This document shows positions 36,670 through 45,738 of a stretch of 64,000 bases of DNA, piece by piece. Position numbers and translations under genes: made by a program. The notes beneath the pieces are model-generated. The model had not been told where the DNA came from, did not search any database, and saw only the letters and a program-made list of their open reading frames with translations. This DNA comes from Myxococcales bacterium. GTDB lineage: Bacteria > Myxococcota_A > Polyangia > Polyangiales > JAFGIB01. Position 1 is the stretch's first letter; each line of letters begins with the position of its first letter. The stretch lies in the NCBI GenBank assembly GCA_029880325.1, contig JAOUOP010000034.1, forward strand, positions 18,611-82,610, read 5' to 3'.

Positions 36670-37980
36670 ATGGCCAAGAAAAGCTACTCGACCCCCAAGG
36701 GCAGGCGCGCGGTTGTCATCGGCGGCTTGCGCACCCCGTTCTGCAAGGCATTCACCGAGCTGACCAAGCTCGACACCATCGCCCTGGGCAGGGCCGCTGT
36801 CGGTGGCTTGCTCAAGAAGCTCGACGTGGCGCCGCGCGAGATCGACTCGATCGTCTGGGGCGGCGTGGTGCTGCCTCCACTGACGGTGAACGTGGGCCGC
36901 GAGATCGTGCTCGACCTCAGGCTCCCCCACAGCATCGAGGGCATGACCGTGACGCGCGCCTGCGCCTCGGGCCTGCAGGCCATCACCACGGCGGCGGCCA
37001 GCATCGAGCGCGGCGACGCCGACGTGGTCATCGCTGGCGGCTCCGACTCCACCAGCAATGCCCCCATCGCCTTTCCGCCCAAGGTGGTGCAGTCCATGGG
37101 CCCGCTGGTGCTGGGCGGCAAGGCCTCGCCGGCCGACTACCTGGGCGTGTTGGCCCAGATGATGCCACTGTCGGAGATCCTGCCGCGGGTGCCGAAGATC
37201 GCCGAGCGCACCACCGGCGAAGTGATGGGCGAATCGGCCGAGCGCATGGCCCGCCGCAACGAGATCAGCCGACAGGCCCAGGACGAGCTGGCCCTGCGCA
37301 GCCACCAGCGCGCCGCCGCCGCCATCACCAGCGGCCGCTTCGACGCCGAGACCACGCCGGTGGAGACCCCCGACGGCTGGGTCCACGGCGACAACCTGGT
37401 GCGCGCCGACACCAACCTGGACAAACTCTCGGGCCTGCGACCGGCCTTCGCCAAGGACGGCAGCGTGACCGCGGGCAACGCAAGCCCCCTGACCGACGGC
37501 GCCGCGGCGGTGCTGCTGATGAGCGAGGACAAGGCCAAGGCCCTGGGCTACAAGCCGCTGGCGGCGATCAGGAGCTGGTCCTACGTGGGCGTCGACCCCA
37601 CCGATCAGTTGCTCATCGGCCCGGCCCTGTGCATGCCGCGGGCCCTCGAACGCGCCGGGCTCGAGCTCGCAGACGTGGACCTGATCGACATCCACGAAGC
37701 GTTTGCCGCGCAGGTGCTGAGCGTGATCAAGATGCTCGAGAGCGACGGCTTCGCGCGCGAACGCCTGGGCCGCGATAAAGCCGTCGGCCGCGTCGACAGC
37801 GAACGCCTGAACGTACACGGCGGCTCCATCGCCATCGGTCATCCCTTCGCGGCCACCGGCGCGCGCATGGTCACCACCATGTCCAATGAGCTGGCCGCGA
37901 GCGACAAGGCCACCGCCGTGCTCGGCATCTGCGCCGCCGGCGGCCTCGGCGCCGCCGCCGTGCTCGAACGCGTGGCCTGA
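36670..37980 (+). CDS. Acetyl-CoA acyltransferase (thiolase, FadI-like)
   Basis: 436 aa, the same length as E. coli FadI. Nucleophile Cys98 lies in TRACASGLQA. The C-terminal catalytic motifs are DLIDIHEAFAAQ, GGSIAIGHPFAATGARM and GICAAGGLGAA. It cleaves 3-oxoacyl-CoA with CoA. With the two dehydrogenases, hydratase and reductase it makes a complete beta-oxidation set. It lies 43 nt after fabG in the same transcription unit. Confidence 0.93.
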   Translation: MAKKSYSTPKGRRAVVIGGLRTPFCKAFTELTKLDTIALGRAAVGGLLKKLDVAPREIDSIVWGGVVLPPLTVNVGREIVLDLRLPHSIEGMTVTRACASGLQAITTAAASIERGDADVVIAGGSDSTSNAPIAFPPKVVQSMGPLVLGGKASPADYLGVLAQMMPLSEILPRVPKIAERTTGEVMGESAERMARRNEISRQAQDELALRSHQRAAAAITSGRFDAETTPVETPDGWVHGDNLVRADTNLDKLSGLRPAFAKDGSVTAGNASPLTDGAAAVLLMSEDKAKALGYKPLAAIRSWSYVGVDPTDQLLIGPALCMPRALERAGLELADVDLIDIHEAFAAQVLSVIKMLESDGFARERLGRDKAVGRVDSERLNVHGGSIAIGHPFAATGARMVTTMSNELAASDKATAVLGICAAGGLGAAAVLERVA

Positions 37981-38048
37981 TCGGGCGCAATCGCTGCGGC
38001 AGCTCGTGGCTTTCGGCGGCCCTGCGTGCAGGCTACCATCGCCGGGCC

Positions 38049-39422
38049 ATGGCCCAGGACGCGCCCGCCCCCCCCTCAGCAGAGCTGGAGCTGCCGTTCT
38101 TTTTGAGCGGCAACTTCGCTCCCGTCCAACACGAAATCGACGTCGAGCGGCCCGAGGTCGTGGGCCACATCCCCGAGGCCCTCGACGGCCTGTTCCTGCG
38201 CAATGGCCCCAACCCGAAGGCCAAGCAGCCGGGCCACTGGTTTTTGGGCGACGGCATGTTACACGGCGTCGCGCTCGGCGGCGGCGAGGCGCGCTTCTAC
38301 AAAAATCGCTACCTGCGCACCCGGGCGCTCGAAGGCGCCTCCATGTTTGGCGACGACGGCGTGCTCGACCGCAGTGTTTCGCTCGCCAACACCCACGTCG
38401 TCGGCCACGCCGGGCGCATCTACGCGCTGGTGGAAGTCTCTTTCCCGACCCTGGTCGACCGCGAGATGAACACCCTCGGCAGCTTCGACTTCGACGGCAA
38501 GCTGAAGACGGCCATGACCGCCCATCCGCGCATCTGCCCCGAAACCGGCGAGCTGCTCTTCTTCGGCTACGACTTCATGGAGCCCTACCTCACCTTCCAC
38601 CGTGCCGACGCCAAGGGACAGCTCTTGCCGAGCGAAGTCGTGGAAGTAGGCGGTCCGGTGATGATGCACGACTTCGCGATCACGCGCCGTCACGCCATCT
38701 TCCTCGACCTGCCGATCCTATTTGACCTGGAGTTGGCATTGCAGGGAGGCGGCCTGCCCTACCGCTGGCACGATGACTATCCGGCGCGGTTGCGCGTGGT
38801 GCCGCGCGAGTCAGCACCAGGGAAGCTGGCGGCGCAGACGCGGACCTTCGAGGTCGAGCCCGGCTTCATCTTCCACGTCATGGGCGCCTTCGAACAGGAG
38901 GATTCCATCGTGCTCACCGCCGTGCGCTACCCCGAGCTGTGGCGCGGGTCGTCGAACGACATGGGCAGCCACCCGGGACACCTGCATCGCTATGAGTTGG
39001 ACTTGCAAAGCGGCCAGGTCCGCGAGAGCGAGCTCGACGACCGGCGCATCGAGTTTCCGCGCATCGACCCGCGGCGCGAGGGCCTGCCCCACCGCCATGG
39101 CTACGCGCTCGAGCTGAGCGACGAAGAAACCGCCCTCGGCAGCCGCATCGTCAAGTACGACCTCGAGGCCCAAGGCGCGCGCGTGCACGACTTCGGCCGC
39201 GGTCAGGCCGGCGAGCCCGTCTTCGTCCCCGACCCGAACGACGCAAGCGAAGATGCCGGCTGGCTGATGACCTTCGTGTATCAGCCCGACGAGGCTCGAA
39301 GCGAGTTCGTGATCCTCGACGCCCGTGAACTGGAAGGCGAAGCCGTCGCTCGCATCGCCTTGCCCCAGCGCGTGCCCTTCGGCTTCCACGGCAGCTGGAT
39401 TCCGAGCCACGAGCAGCCCTGA
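38049..39422 (+). CDS. Carotenoid cleavage oxygenase (RPE65/CCD family)
   Basis: 457 aa. It is a seven-bladed beta-propeller Fe(II) dioxygenase. Four iron-ligand His regions are visible: MTAHPRI, MMHDFAIT, FIFHVMGAF and the C-terminal FGFHGSW. FLRNGPNP near residue 55 and HWFLGDGMLHG are classic family motifs. It cleaves carotenoids or similar double bonds; the exact substrate is unknown. It has its own promoter region of 68 nt after the thiolase gene. Confidence 0.92.
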   Translation: MAQDAPAPPSAELELPFFLSGNFAPVQHEIDVERPEVVGHIPEALDGLFLRNGPNPKAKQPGHWFLGDGMLHGVALGGGEARFYKNRYLRTRALEGASMFGDDGVLDRSVSLANTHVVGHAGRIYALVEVSFPTLVDREMNTLGSFDFDGKLKTAMTAHPRICPETGELLFFGYDFMEPYLTFHRADAKGQLLPSEVVEVGGPVMMHDFAITRRHAIFLDLPILFDLELALQGGGLPYRWHDDYPARLRVVPRESAPGKLAAQTRTFEVEPGFIFHVMGAFEQEDSIVLTAVRYPELWRGSSNDMGSHPGHLHRYELDLQSGQVRESELDDRRIEFPRIDPRREGLPHRHGYALELSDEETALGSRIVKYDLEAQGARVHDFGRGQAGEPVFVPDPNDASEDAGWLMTFVYQPDEARSEFVILDARELEGEAVARIALPQRVPFGFHGSWIPSHEQP

Positions 39423-39429
39423 AATGGCA

Positions 39430-40191
39430 TCAGGAGCGCACCTGCTCCAAGCTTTGGCGCAGGCCCCGGACCAGCAGGCTGGTGTCGTTGCAGAGGTTGA
39501 CGAAGCTCACGCCTCGCTCGATCCAGCGCTTGGCGTCCTCGGGCGAGCGGCAATAGAGACCCACGGGTTTACCTTTGAGTTTTCCAACCTCGAGCACGCG
39601 CTCGATGGCCGGTTCGAGTTCGGGGCTGACCTGGCCGATGGGCGCACCGAGGGCGGCCGAAAGGTCCACCGGCCCCACGAAGAGGGCATCGAGCCCCGGC
39701 ACCTCGGCGATCGCGTCCAGATCCTCGAGCGCCTCGCGGGTCTCGACCTGCGCTACTATCAAAATCTCGTCGTTGGCGCGCGCGAAGTAATCGGCGCCGT
39801 CGAGGCCGTAGCCGTGGGCGCGATGGGAGGCGATGCCGCGCGTGCCCTGGGGCGGATAGCGGCAGGCGCTGACAGCACGCCGCACTTCCTCGGCATCGCG
39901 CACCAGCGGCAGGAGCACGCCCTCTGCACCGCGATCGAGGATGTGCTTGAAGAAGGCGAACCCATCGACGCCAGGTGCCCGCACGATGCTGGTCGTTTTA
40001 TAACCTGCAGTTGCCCGCAGCGCCCCGAGAGCATCCTGGGGTCCCCACTGCCCGTGCTCGAAGTCGACCAGAACCCAGTCGTAACCCAGACGCCCGGCCA
40101 CCTCGATGGTGACCCCGCTCCCCAGGGCCGCCCAAACGCCGTAGCCCACGCCCCCCTGCTCGAAGATGCGCTTCAAGTGGTTGTCCTTCAT
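39430..40191 (-). CDS. HpcH/HpaI-family aldolase
   Basis: 253 aa from the ATG at 40191. TIM-barrel class II aldolase motifs: WVLVDFEHGQWG, GVLLPLVRDAEEV, PPQGTRGI, VAQVETREALEDLD and LFVGPVDLSAALG. The metal-binding Glu and Asp are present. It cleaves 4-hydroxy-2-oxo acids such as 2-keto-3-deoxyrhamnonate or hydroxy-ketoheptanedioate; the substrate is unknown. Convergent with the carotenoid oxygenase gene, 7 nt apart. Confidence 0.9.
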   Translation of the reverse strand: MKDNHLKRIFEQGGVGYGVWAALGSGVTIEVAGRLGYDWVLVDFEHGQWGPQDALGALRATAGYKTTSIVRAPGVDGFAFFKHILDRGAEGVLLPLVRDAEEVRRAVSACRYPPQGTRGIASHRAHGYGLDGADYFARANDEILIVAQVETREALEDLDAIAEVPGLDALFVGPVDLSAALGAPIGQVSPELEPAIERVLEVGKLKGKPVGLYCRSPEDAKRWIERGVSFVNLCNDTSLLVRGLRQSLEQVRS

Positions 40192-40342
40192 GCCGGGAGT
40201 CTCCCATCGCCAGCGCCGGCGCCCAAGTGTGACCGATTCGGGGTGCGTCCGGGCAGGTAGTCTTGGGGGCCGACAGCAGCATTCGACTGCGCTATGGTGC
40301 GACTGCCCGGCAGGGGACTGCCGGTGCACGAGGTCGAGACGA

Positions 40343-41626
40343 GTGACAACGTTGGTGCGCAATCCGATGCCCACGGGGGCGGCGGTGACGGGGCCTTGGC
40401 CGCAGCTCAGCCTCCTGTTGCTGCTGATTGCGGCCTCCTGCCGCAACGCCGACGGCTCCCTGCTCGAAGCTACCGCAGACAGCTCGAGCGAGCCAAACGC
40501 GACCACCTCGGAGCCGGCGACGGCGGACACCGACCCGGCCGACGCGGGGCTCCAGGACCCCGGCTCCTCCACATCGAGCGCCGGCAGCGACGCTGCCGCG
40601 GCACCCGATGCCCCAGCGAACGCGAGCAACGGCAGCGATGCTTCCTTCGACGAGTTCGCACCGAGGCCCGACGCAGCCAGCCCGGCGGAACCAGATGCCG
40701 GTGCCGACGCCGGGCCGGTCTGTGGCGACGGCAAGACCGAGGGCGACGAGCTGTGCGACACCAGCTGCCCCCTCGAGGTCACATGTGCCGTGGTCGATGC
40801 TTGCCTGGTGGCGACCTACAGCGGCTCGCCCGAGACCTGCGATGCCCGCTGCGAAGTCAGTGAGCGCAGCGCCTGCGAGGACGGCGACGGCTGCTGCCCC
40901 GCGGGCTGCGATCGATCCCAGGACGACGACTGCTCCCCGAGCTGCGGCGACGGCATCGTCGACACGGGCAGCGGCGAGAGCTGCGAGCCCGGCAGCAGCA
41001 GCGACCCCTGTCCCAGCAGCTGCGACGACGGCGTCGCCTGCACGGGCGACGTCATGAGCGGCAGTGAAGAAAACTGCAACGTCCGCTGCAGCCACCCCGC
41101 GATCACCGAAGCCATCGACTCCGACGGCTGCTGCCTCGCAGGCGAAAACGCCAACACCGACAACGACTGTGCGCCCCAATGCGGCAATGACGTCGTCGAA
41201 CCCGGTGAGCAATGCGAGGGAGGCGCCAACTGCGACGCCGACTGCCAGCTCGACGAGGTGGGCCTCTGCAAGAGCCTTCGCGATTCCAGCAGCTGCGACC
41301 AGTGCCTGTGCACGAGCTGCGTATCGGAGGTGCTGGCCTGCCAAAACACGGGCAACGCGGCCGACGACGCCAAGTGCGACGCCGTGGTCGACTGCGGCGT
41401 GGCCAACTCCTGCAGCGGCATCGACTGCTACTGTGGCGCGGCGAGCGCGCTGGCCTGTGCCACCGCGCCTGCGGGCGCCTGCATCGCCGAAATCGAAACC
41501 GCCGCCGGCAGCGATAGCCCAGTGACCATCGTCAGCTTGTTCATGAGCACGGACAACCCCGTGGGACGCGCAGCCGCAGTGGGCTCCTGCTCACAGACCA
41601 GTTGCGCCACGCCCTGCGGACTGTAG
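40343..41626 (+). CDS. Cys-rich lipoprotein with DUF4215-like modules
   Basis: 427 aa from a GTG (others at 40355 and ATG 40367). The lipobox is LIAASC. An Asp/Ser/Ala/Pro linker (about 35-125) is followed by repeated modules CGDGKTEGDELCD, CGDGIVDTGSGESCEPG and CGNDVVEPGEQCEGG. These match the Cys-rich 'CGDGxxxxGEECDxG' motif of DUF4215-type surface proteins of Myxococcota. Probably surface-attached; the role is unknown. A strong hairpin follows the stop. Confidence 0.78.
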   Translation: MTTLVRNPMPTGAAVTGPWPQLSLLLLLIAASCRNADGSLLEATADSSSEPNATTSEPATADTDPADAGLQDPGSSTSSAGSDAAAAPDAPANASNGSDASFDEFAPRPDAASPAEPDAGADAGPVCGDGKTEGDELCDTSCPLEVTCAVVDACLVATYSGSPETCDARCEVSERSACEDGDGCCPAGCDRSQDDDCSPSCGDGIVDTGSGESCEPGSSSDPCPSSCDDGVACTGDVMSGSEENCNVRCSHPAITEAIDSDGCCLAGENANTDNDCAPQCGNDVVEPGEQCEGGANCDADCQLDEVGLCKSLRDSSSCDQCLCTSCVSEVLACQNTGNAADDAKCDAVVDCGVANSCSGIDCYCGAASALACATAPAGACIAEIETAAGSDSPVTIVSLFMSTDNPVGRAAAVGSCSQTSCATPCGL

Positions 41627-41688
41627 CGGCGCTCACAAGTCTCCGCGAAAGACGAAGGAGCCCTCGAAACACGCAGCGCATTGGACTC

Positions 41689-41732
41689 GCGTTTGGCCTT
41701 TTGCCTCGTAGCGAGGCAAAGGGCCAAACGCG
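41689..41732. terminator. Bidirectional hairpin terminator
   Basis: A 20-bp stem (41689-41708 with 41713-41732) has a single G-U-type mismatch and a 4-nt loop. It lies between the convergent lipoprotein and hydrolase genes. T-rich and A-rich patches in the stem suit termination in both directions. Confidence 0.7.
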
Positions 41733-41746
41733 CCAGCAGCTCACCA

Positions 41747-42484
41747 TCACTTCAGCGTGCGGTCAAAAAGCTCGATCAACTTGGTGTGAGCGCGCTCGGC
41801 CTGTTCCGGATTGTAGGCGCGGCCGGGCATGGTCCAGCCGTGGTAGGCGCCCTCGTAGACCTCGCTCTCGTAGTCGCCTCCCCAGGCCGAAAGGGCCTTG
41901 TCGAGGCCGGCGATCGCTTCATCGGACATGCTGCGATCCTCGATGGCGTGGCCGAAGTAGAGACGCGCCTTGACGCCGGGCAGCACCAGATGGGGGCTGC
42001 TCGGGCGATCGGTGAAGAGGCCGCCACCGTGATAGGACGCGGCCGCCTTGATGCGCTCGGGCTCGGATGCGGCGATGCGCAGGGCATGGCTGCCGGTGAA
42101 GCAATAGCCGACCACGCCGGCGCCGCCCGGGCGCACCTCGGATCGGGTCCCGAGGTAATCCAGATAGGCCTTTCCGTCGCGCTCGACGGCGTCGGGTTTG
42201 AACGGCGCGGTCAGCTCCATGAAACGCTGGCGCGTGCGCTCATCGGAAAAGTTCGGTGCGATGTCGAAAAGCGGGGGCTTGGCGGTTCGGTAGAAGACGT
42301 TGGGCAACAGGACCACGTAGCCCTGCTCGGCCAGACGCGTCGCAAGCTCGCGATAGGGATCGCGGATACCGCCGATGTCGGTGAGCAGAACCACGCCCGG
42401 CGCCGTCCCGTCCTGCCCCGGGGTATAGAGGTAGCCGTCGGCGGTGCCGTCCGCTGTGGGGATCTCGATCGCTTCTTCGCCCAT
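41747..42484 (-). CDS. Dienelactone hydrolase family protein
   Basis: 245 aa alpha/beta hydrolase. The nucleophile Cys lies in VVGYCFTG (about residues 122-129), Asp in HAIEDRSMS and His in AYHGWTMPG. This Cys-Asp-His set is typical of dienelactone hydrolases; broader carboxylesterase activity is possible. AGGAGAG lies about 5 nt before the ATG. Confidence 0.88.
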   Translation of the reverse strand: MGEEAIEIPTADGTADGYLYTPGQDGTAPGVVLLTDIGGIRDPYRELATRLAEQGYVVLLPNVFYRTAKPPLFDIAPNFSDERTRQRFMELTAPFKPDAVERDGKAYLDYLGTRSEVRPGGAGVVGYCFTGSHALRIAASEPERIKAAASYHGGGLFTDRPSSPHLVLPGVKARLYFGHAIEDRSMSDEAIAGLDKALSAWGGDYESEVYEGAYHGWTMPGRAYNPEQAERAHTKLIELFDRTLK

Positions 42485-42704
42485 CTTCGCTCTCCTATCC
42501 CCCGCTCAACCGCTTGATCGCCCACCGACCGGCCCCGGTCAAGCGCGGCGGCCGGCGTGGCGCCGATTGCAAGCGCTCGCGGCGCTCGGCGCCACGAAAG
42601 CCAATGCTGTGCCAGCTCCATTGCGGCCGCCGCCGGGCGAGCCGGGTCGGGCGAGCTGCACGACCCGGCTCCGCAGGAGAACGACCGTCCCCATGTCGGA
42701 ACAA

Positions 42705-42992
42705 TCAGCTGGCCGGAACCACGACAGCGTTGAAGCTCGAGACCGGGCGGCGGGCTTCGGCGGCCCGTTGATACTCGGGCGAATGGAACCAACGCTCGGC
42801 CGCCTCCACGCTATCGGCCTCGAGCAGGACCGTCAGGCGCCCCGGGACCTCACCTTCGAGGGGCTTGGCGTCCAGGCTCTTGCCCAACAGCCGGATGCCG
42901 AATGGCGCCATGGTGGGAGAAGCAAGCTTTTGGTACTCGGCGAGCTTTGCCTGCTCCTGATAGTCGAGGTGAACGATGATGTACGCGGCCAT
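42705..42992 (-). CDS. DUF1330 family protein
   Basis: 95 aa, a dimeric alpha/beta-barrel (ferredoxin-like) protein. AYIIVHLDYQEQAKLAEYQ and the late WFHSPEYQRAAEARRPV are characteristic of DUF1330. The ATG at 42992 has GGAGG about 10 nt upstream; the longer frame is not coding. It is divergent from a LysR gene with three palindromes between, so it is the probable target of that regulator. Confidence 0.87.
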   Translation of the reverse strand: MAAYIIVHLDYQEQAKLAEYQKLASPTMAPFGIRLLGKSLDAKPLEGEVPGRLTVLLEADSVEAAERWFHSPEYQRAAEARRPVSSFNAVVVPAS

Positions 42993-43029
42993 GTCCTTGG
43001 GCCTCCTTTCGTCGCTCCCCACTCTGCGA

Positions 43030-43086
43030 CCTGCATTGTCGCAGGTAAATCTGCAATTTGGCAGACTAGTCCTGCACAATTGCAGG
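43030..43086. promoter_or_regulatory. Three phased palindromic operators between DUF1330 and lysR
   Basis: cctgcattgtcgcagg (43030), tctgcaatttggcaga (43050) and cctgcacaattgcagg (43071) all fit YCTGCA-N5-GCAGR. The starts are 20 and 21 bp apart, so they lie on one face of the helix. The last ends 1 nt before the lysR ATG. Likely binding sites of the LysR protein for autoregulation and control of DUF1330. Confidence 0.75.
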
Positions 43087-43087
43087 C

Positions 43088-43990
43088 ATGAACTGGGCCG
43101 ACCTGCACATCCTGCTCGCCGTCGCGCGCACCGACTCACTCACCGCCGCCGGTCGCAGCCTGGGTCTCGATCAGACGACCGTCAGCCGGCGCCTGGGCCG
43201 CCTCGAGGAGGCGCTGGGCGCCTCGCTCGTGGTCCGTTCCCGCGACGGACACGCGCTGACGCCGGCCGGCGAGAGACTGGTGCGCGCGGCCGAACTGGTG
43301 GAGACCACTGTCCTGGATGCCGAGCGCGACCTGCTGGGCCGTGATCGCGAGCTGCAGGGTCGCCTGCGCATCGCGTCAGCCGACATCCTGGTGCAACATG
43401 GCGCCGCGCTCATGGGTTCCTTCATCGAGCGTTATCCACAGGTGGAACTCGAAGTCACGAGCGGCTCCACGCAGCGCTCGCTCTCGCGACGCGAGGCCGA
43501 CGTCGCACTGCGTTTCACCGCCAAGCCGGAGCCCCAGCTGGTGGGACGCAAGCTCGTGCGCTTCGCCTACGCGCCCTATGCGGCAGAGGTGCTGGTCAAG
43601 CGCATCGGACGTCGCGCGCGCCTCGATCGCTTTCCGTGGCTGGGTTGGGACTCGAGCCTGGGCGCGCGCGGCACCGAACGCTGGATGGCCAAGCACGCAA
43701 AAGCGGCCAAGGTCATCGCTCGTTTCGACGCCTGGGCAGCGCTACACGCCGCCGCGGTGGCTGGCCTCGGCGCTGCGATCATGCCCTGCGTGTACGCCGA
43801 CAGCTCGGGCCTGATCCGTCTGCGGCGGCCGGTCGATGAGCTTGGCTACGACCTGTGGGTGCTGACACACGAAGACCTGCGCCGCACGGCGCGCGTGCGC
43901 GCCTTCATCGAGCACGCCGCGGCCTTCATGCAGGCGCGGCGACGGGCCATCGAAGGCGACGCGGGCGCGAAGGCCCGCATTCAGCCGTAG
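43088..43990 (+). CDS. LysR-family transcriptional regulator
   Basis: 300 aa. The N-terminal winged helix reads LHILLAVARTDSLTAAGRSL, then LDQTTVSRRLGRLEEALGAS (about 6-46). The periplasmic-binding-protein-like effector domain follows. It is divergent from DUF1330 and sits directly on three palindromes. Its 3' end overlaps the convergent aldo/keto reductase gene by 10 nt. Confidence 0.92.
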   Translation: MNWADLHILLAVARTDSLTAAGRSLGLDQTTVSRRLGRLEEALGASLVVRSRDGHALTPAGERLVRAAELVETTVLDAERDLLGRDRELQGRLRIASADILVQHGAALMGSFIERYPQVELEVTSGSTQRSLSRREADVALRFTAKPEPQLVGRKLVRFAYAPYAAEVLVKRIGRRARLDRFPWLGWDSSLGARGTERWMAKHAKAAKVIARFDAWAALHAAAVAGLGAAIMPCVYADSSGLIRLRRPVDELGYDLWVLTHEDLRRTARVRAFIEHAAAFMQARRRAIEGDAGAKARIQP

Positions 43991-45264
43991 CGCTGGGCCC
44001 ACATGGGCGCCACCGTCTCGCCCATGCGCACGATGGCTTCCATTTCGGCGTCGCTGAAGGGCTGGGTCTCGATGGCCCAGCGAATGTTCTTCTCCAGCTC
44101 CTCGAGGTGATTGACGCCGATGACCATGCCGGTGATGCCGCCCAGGGTCTTCACGAAGCGCATGCAGTCGGGCAGCACACTCTCATCGAATTGGATCTCC
44201 ATGTTCGACGGATGGGGCTCGGAGGCGTTGGAGTTGGCGAGCCCCCCGCCCGGGGCCAGCACCGACTCGGTGCCGCCGAAGACCTTCATCGCCATCACGC
44301 CGACCCCGCGCGCCAGGGCGTCTTCGCGCACCTCGCGTGTAAAACCGTAAGTTGAGTGATCGACGAAGTTCATGATCGTCATCAGCACGTCCACTTCATC
44401 GGTTTCGAGCATGCGCAGGAAGTTCGGCGGGTTGTTGTGCCCGGTGATGCCGACGAAGCGCGCCGTGCCCGCAGCCTTCTGCTCCAGGATATAGGGCCAG
44501 GCGCCATTGGCCGACAGCGCCGTGTCGAGATTGCGCTCGCCGACGCTGTGCAGATGCAAGACATCCACGTGGTCGGTGCCCATGCGCTCGAGGGAACGCT
44601 CGAACATGCTCTGGGCCTGCGAGCGCGAGTCTGCGTAGAGCTTGGTGACCAAGAAGATGTCATCACGCCGACCGGGCAGCACCTGCCCCAACGCTTCCTC
44701 GGCGCGCCCGTAGACGGCACCGGTGTCGATGTACTCGATGCCCATGTCCATGGCGGCGCCGAAGACCTGCACCATGTAATCGAAGTCTTCCTGCCCGGGC
44801 GTGCCACCGCGCTGGCCCAGGCGCGAGGTGCCAAGGCCGACGATCGGCACACTCACGCCCGTCTTGCCCAGCGTCGCGCGCGGCAGCACGAGGCTACCGG
44901 AGCTTGCATTGACGGGGGCGCCGCCAGCGTCGGCAAGGCTCGTGCTGTCCGCTGGCGCCGGGGTAGCGCCGCCGTCGGCTGCATTCGCCGCAGTCGCGTC
45001 GCCCGACTGCCCCGCCGCTCCCGAGCCGGCGACGGAACCGGACTGCGCCGGTGCGGAGCCACCCGCGGCGCCGCTCGAAGAACCTCCAGCGGCCTGTCCT
45101 TGGGCGGCCGACTCGTCCTCATCGCCACACGCCGGCAACAGACCGAGGCCCGCCGCCACCGCGAGCAGCCCGCCCTTGATGACACGCCGCCGCTCTTCGT
45201 TTTCTGGATCGGACCCGCCGCCGCGTTGCTTCTTGGAGATGCGGCCAGCATACGCGGACGCCAT
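43981..45264 (-). CDS. Exported aldo/keto reductase (lipoprotein or Tat-type signal)
   Basis: 427 aa. The N-terminus has a twin-Arg-like stretch (RRRVIKGG), a hydrophobic segment and LLPACGDE (Cys near residue 46), so it is exported. A Gly/Ser/Ala linker follows (50-125). The aldo/keto reductase barrel carries Asp and Tyr in YIDTGAVYGRAEEALG, Lys in LVTKLYAD and His in DVLHLHSVG. An envelope location is unusual for an NADPH enzyme, though Tat export with bound cofactor would allow it. Substrate unknown. Confidence 0.82.
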   Translation of the reverse strand: MASAYAGRISKKQRGGGSDPENEERRRVIKGGLLAVAAGLGLLPACGDEDESAAQGQAAGGSSSGAAGGSAPAQSGSVAGSGAAGQSGDATAANAADGGATPAPADSTSLADAGGAPVNASSGSLVLPRATLGKTGVSVPIVGLGTSRLGQRGGTPGQEDFDYMVQVFGAAMDMGIEYIDTGAVYGRAEEALGQVLPGRRDDIFLVTKLYADSRSQAQSMFERSLERMGTDHVDVLHLHSVGERNLDTALSANGAWPYILEQKAAGTARFVGITGHNNPPNFLRMLETDEVDVLMTIMNFVDHSTYGFTREVREDALARGVGVMAMKVFGGTESVLAPGGGLANSNASEPHPSNMEIQFDESVLPDCMRFVKTLGGITGMVIGVNHLEELEKNIRWAIETQPFSDAEMEAIVRMGETVAPMWAQRYG

Positions 45265-45472
45265 GCTTAACACTACTGTGTCAGGGTCGGCGCGATGGTC
45301 GAGCGTCCGCGCGCGACTCCCTTCGATCGCCCCCCACTGTTGGCGGTATCTTGACCGCGGCTTCGGCCGCCTACGCAAGCGGCGAGCTCGACTCTGGCAG
45401 CGCCAAAAAAACTTCTCCTCAAAGACGGGCGCGCGAGTTGCGGTGGCGATACCGGGCCAGTCTGGGCTCCGC

Positions 45473-45717
45473 TCAGCCCTTCTGCCCCGAGGGGATGTCC
45501 CGGAAGGGCACGTCCTTGTCGACGCGGATGTCGGCCGGCAGGCCCAGCCGGCGTCGGCTTTTTTGCCCTGCCAGGCCTGGGCCGCGGCCACCAACTCGGG
45601 CGAGCGCGCGGCCATGGCGGACGCGGCGTCGGCGGCGCGCTGCTTGGCGTTTGCCTCGAGCCAGGCCCTGCACTCGGCACGGAACGCGGCTTCCTCGCGG
45701 GTATCTTCGAAGTCCAC
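45473..45717 (-). pseudogene. Acyl-CoA dehydrogenase N-terminal fragment
   Basis: GTG 45717 has an intact GGAGG about 5 nt upstream. The first 52 residues (DFEDTREEAAFRAECRAWL, then KKADAGWA) are a normal acyl-CoA dehydrogenase N-terminus. After that the frame shifts, and a different tail (PADIRVDKDVPFRDIPSG) from an unidentified gene ends at 45473. The flavin and catalytic regions are missing. Confidence 0.6.
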
Positions 45718-45738
45718 GGAATGCCTCCTCGATGTCTT

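Noticed and set aside
34231..37980. Polyhydroxyalkanoate synthesis operon
   Set aside because: No PHA synthase or phasin; two acyl-CoA dehydrogenases and TetR control fit fatty-acid degradation better.
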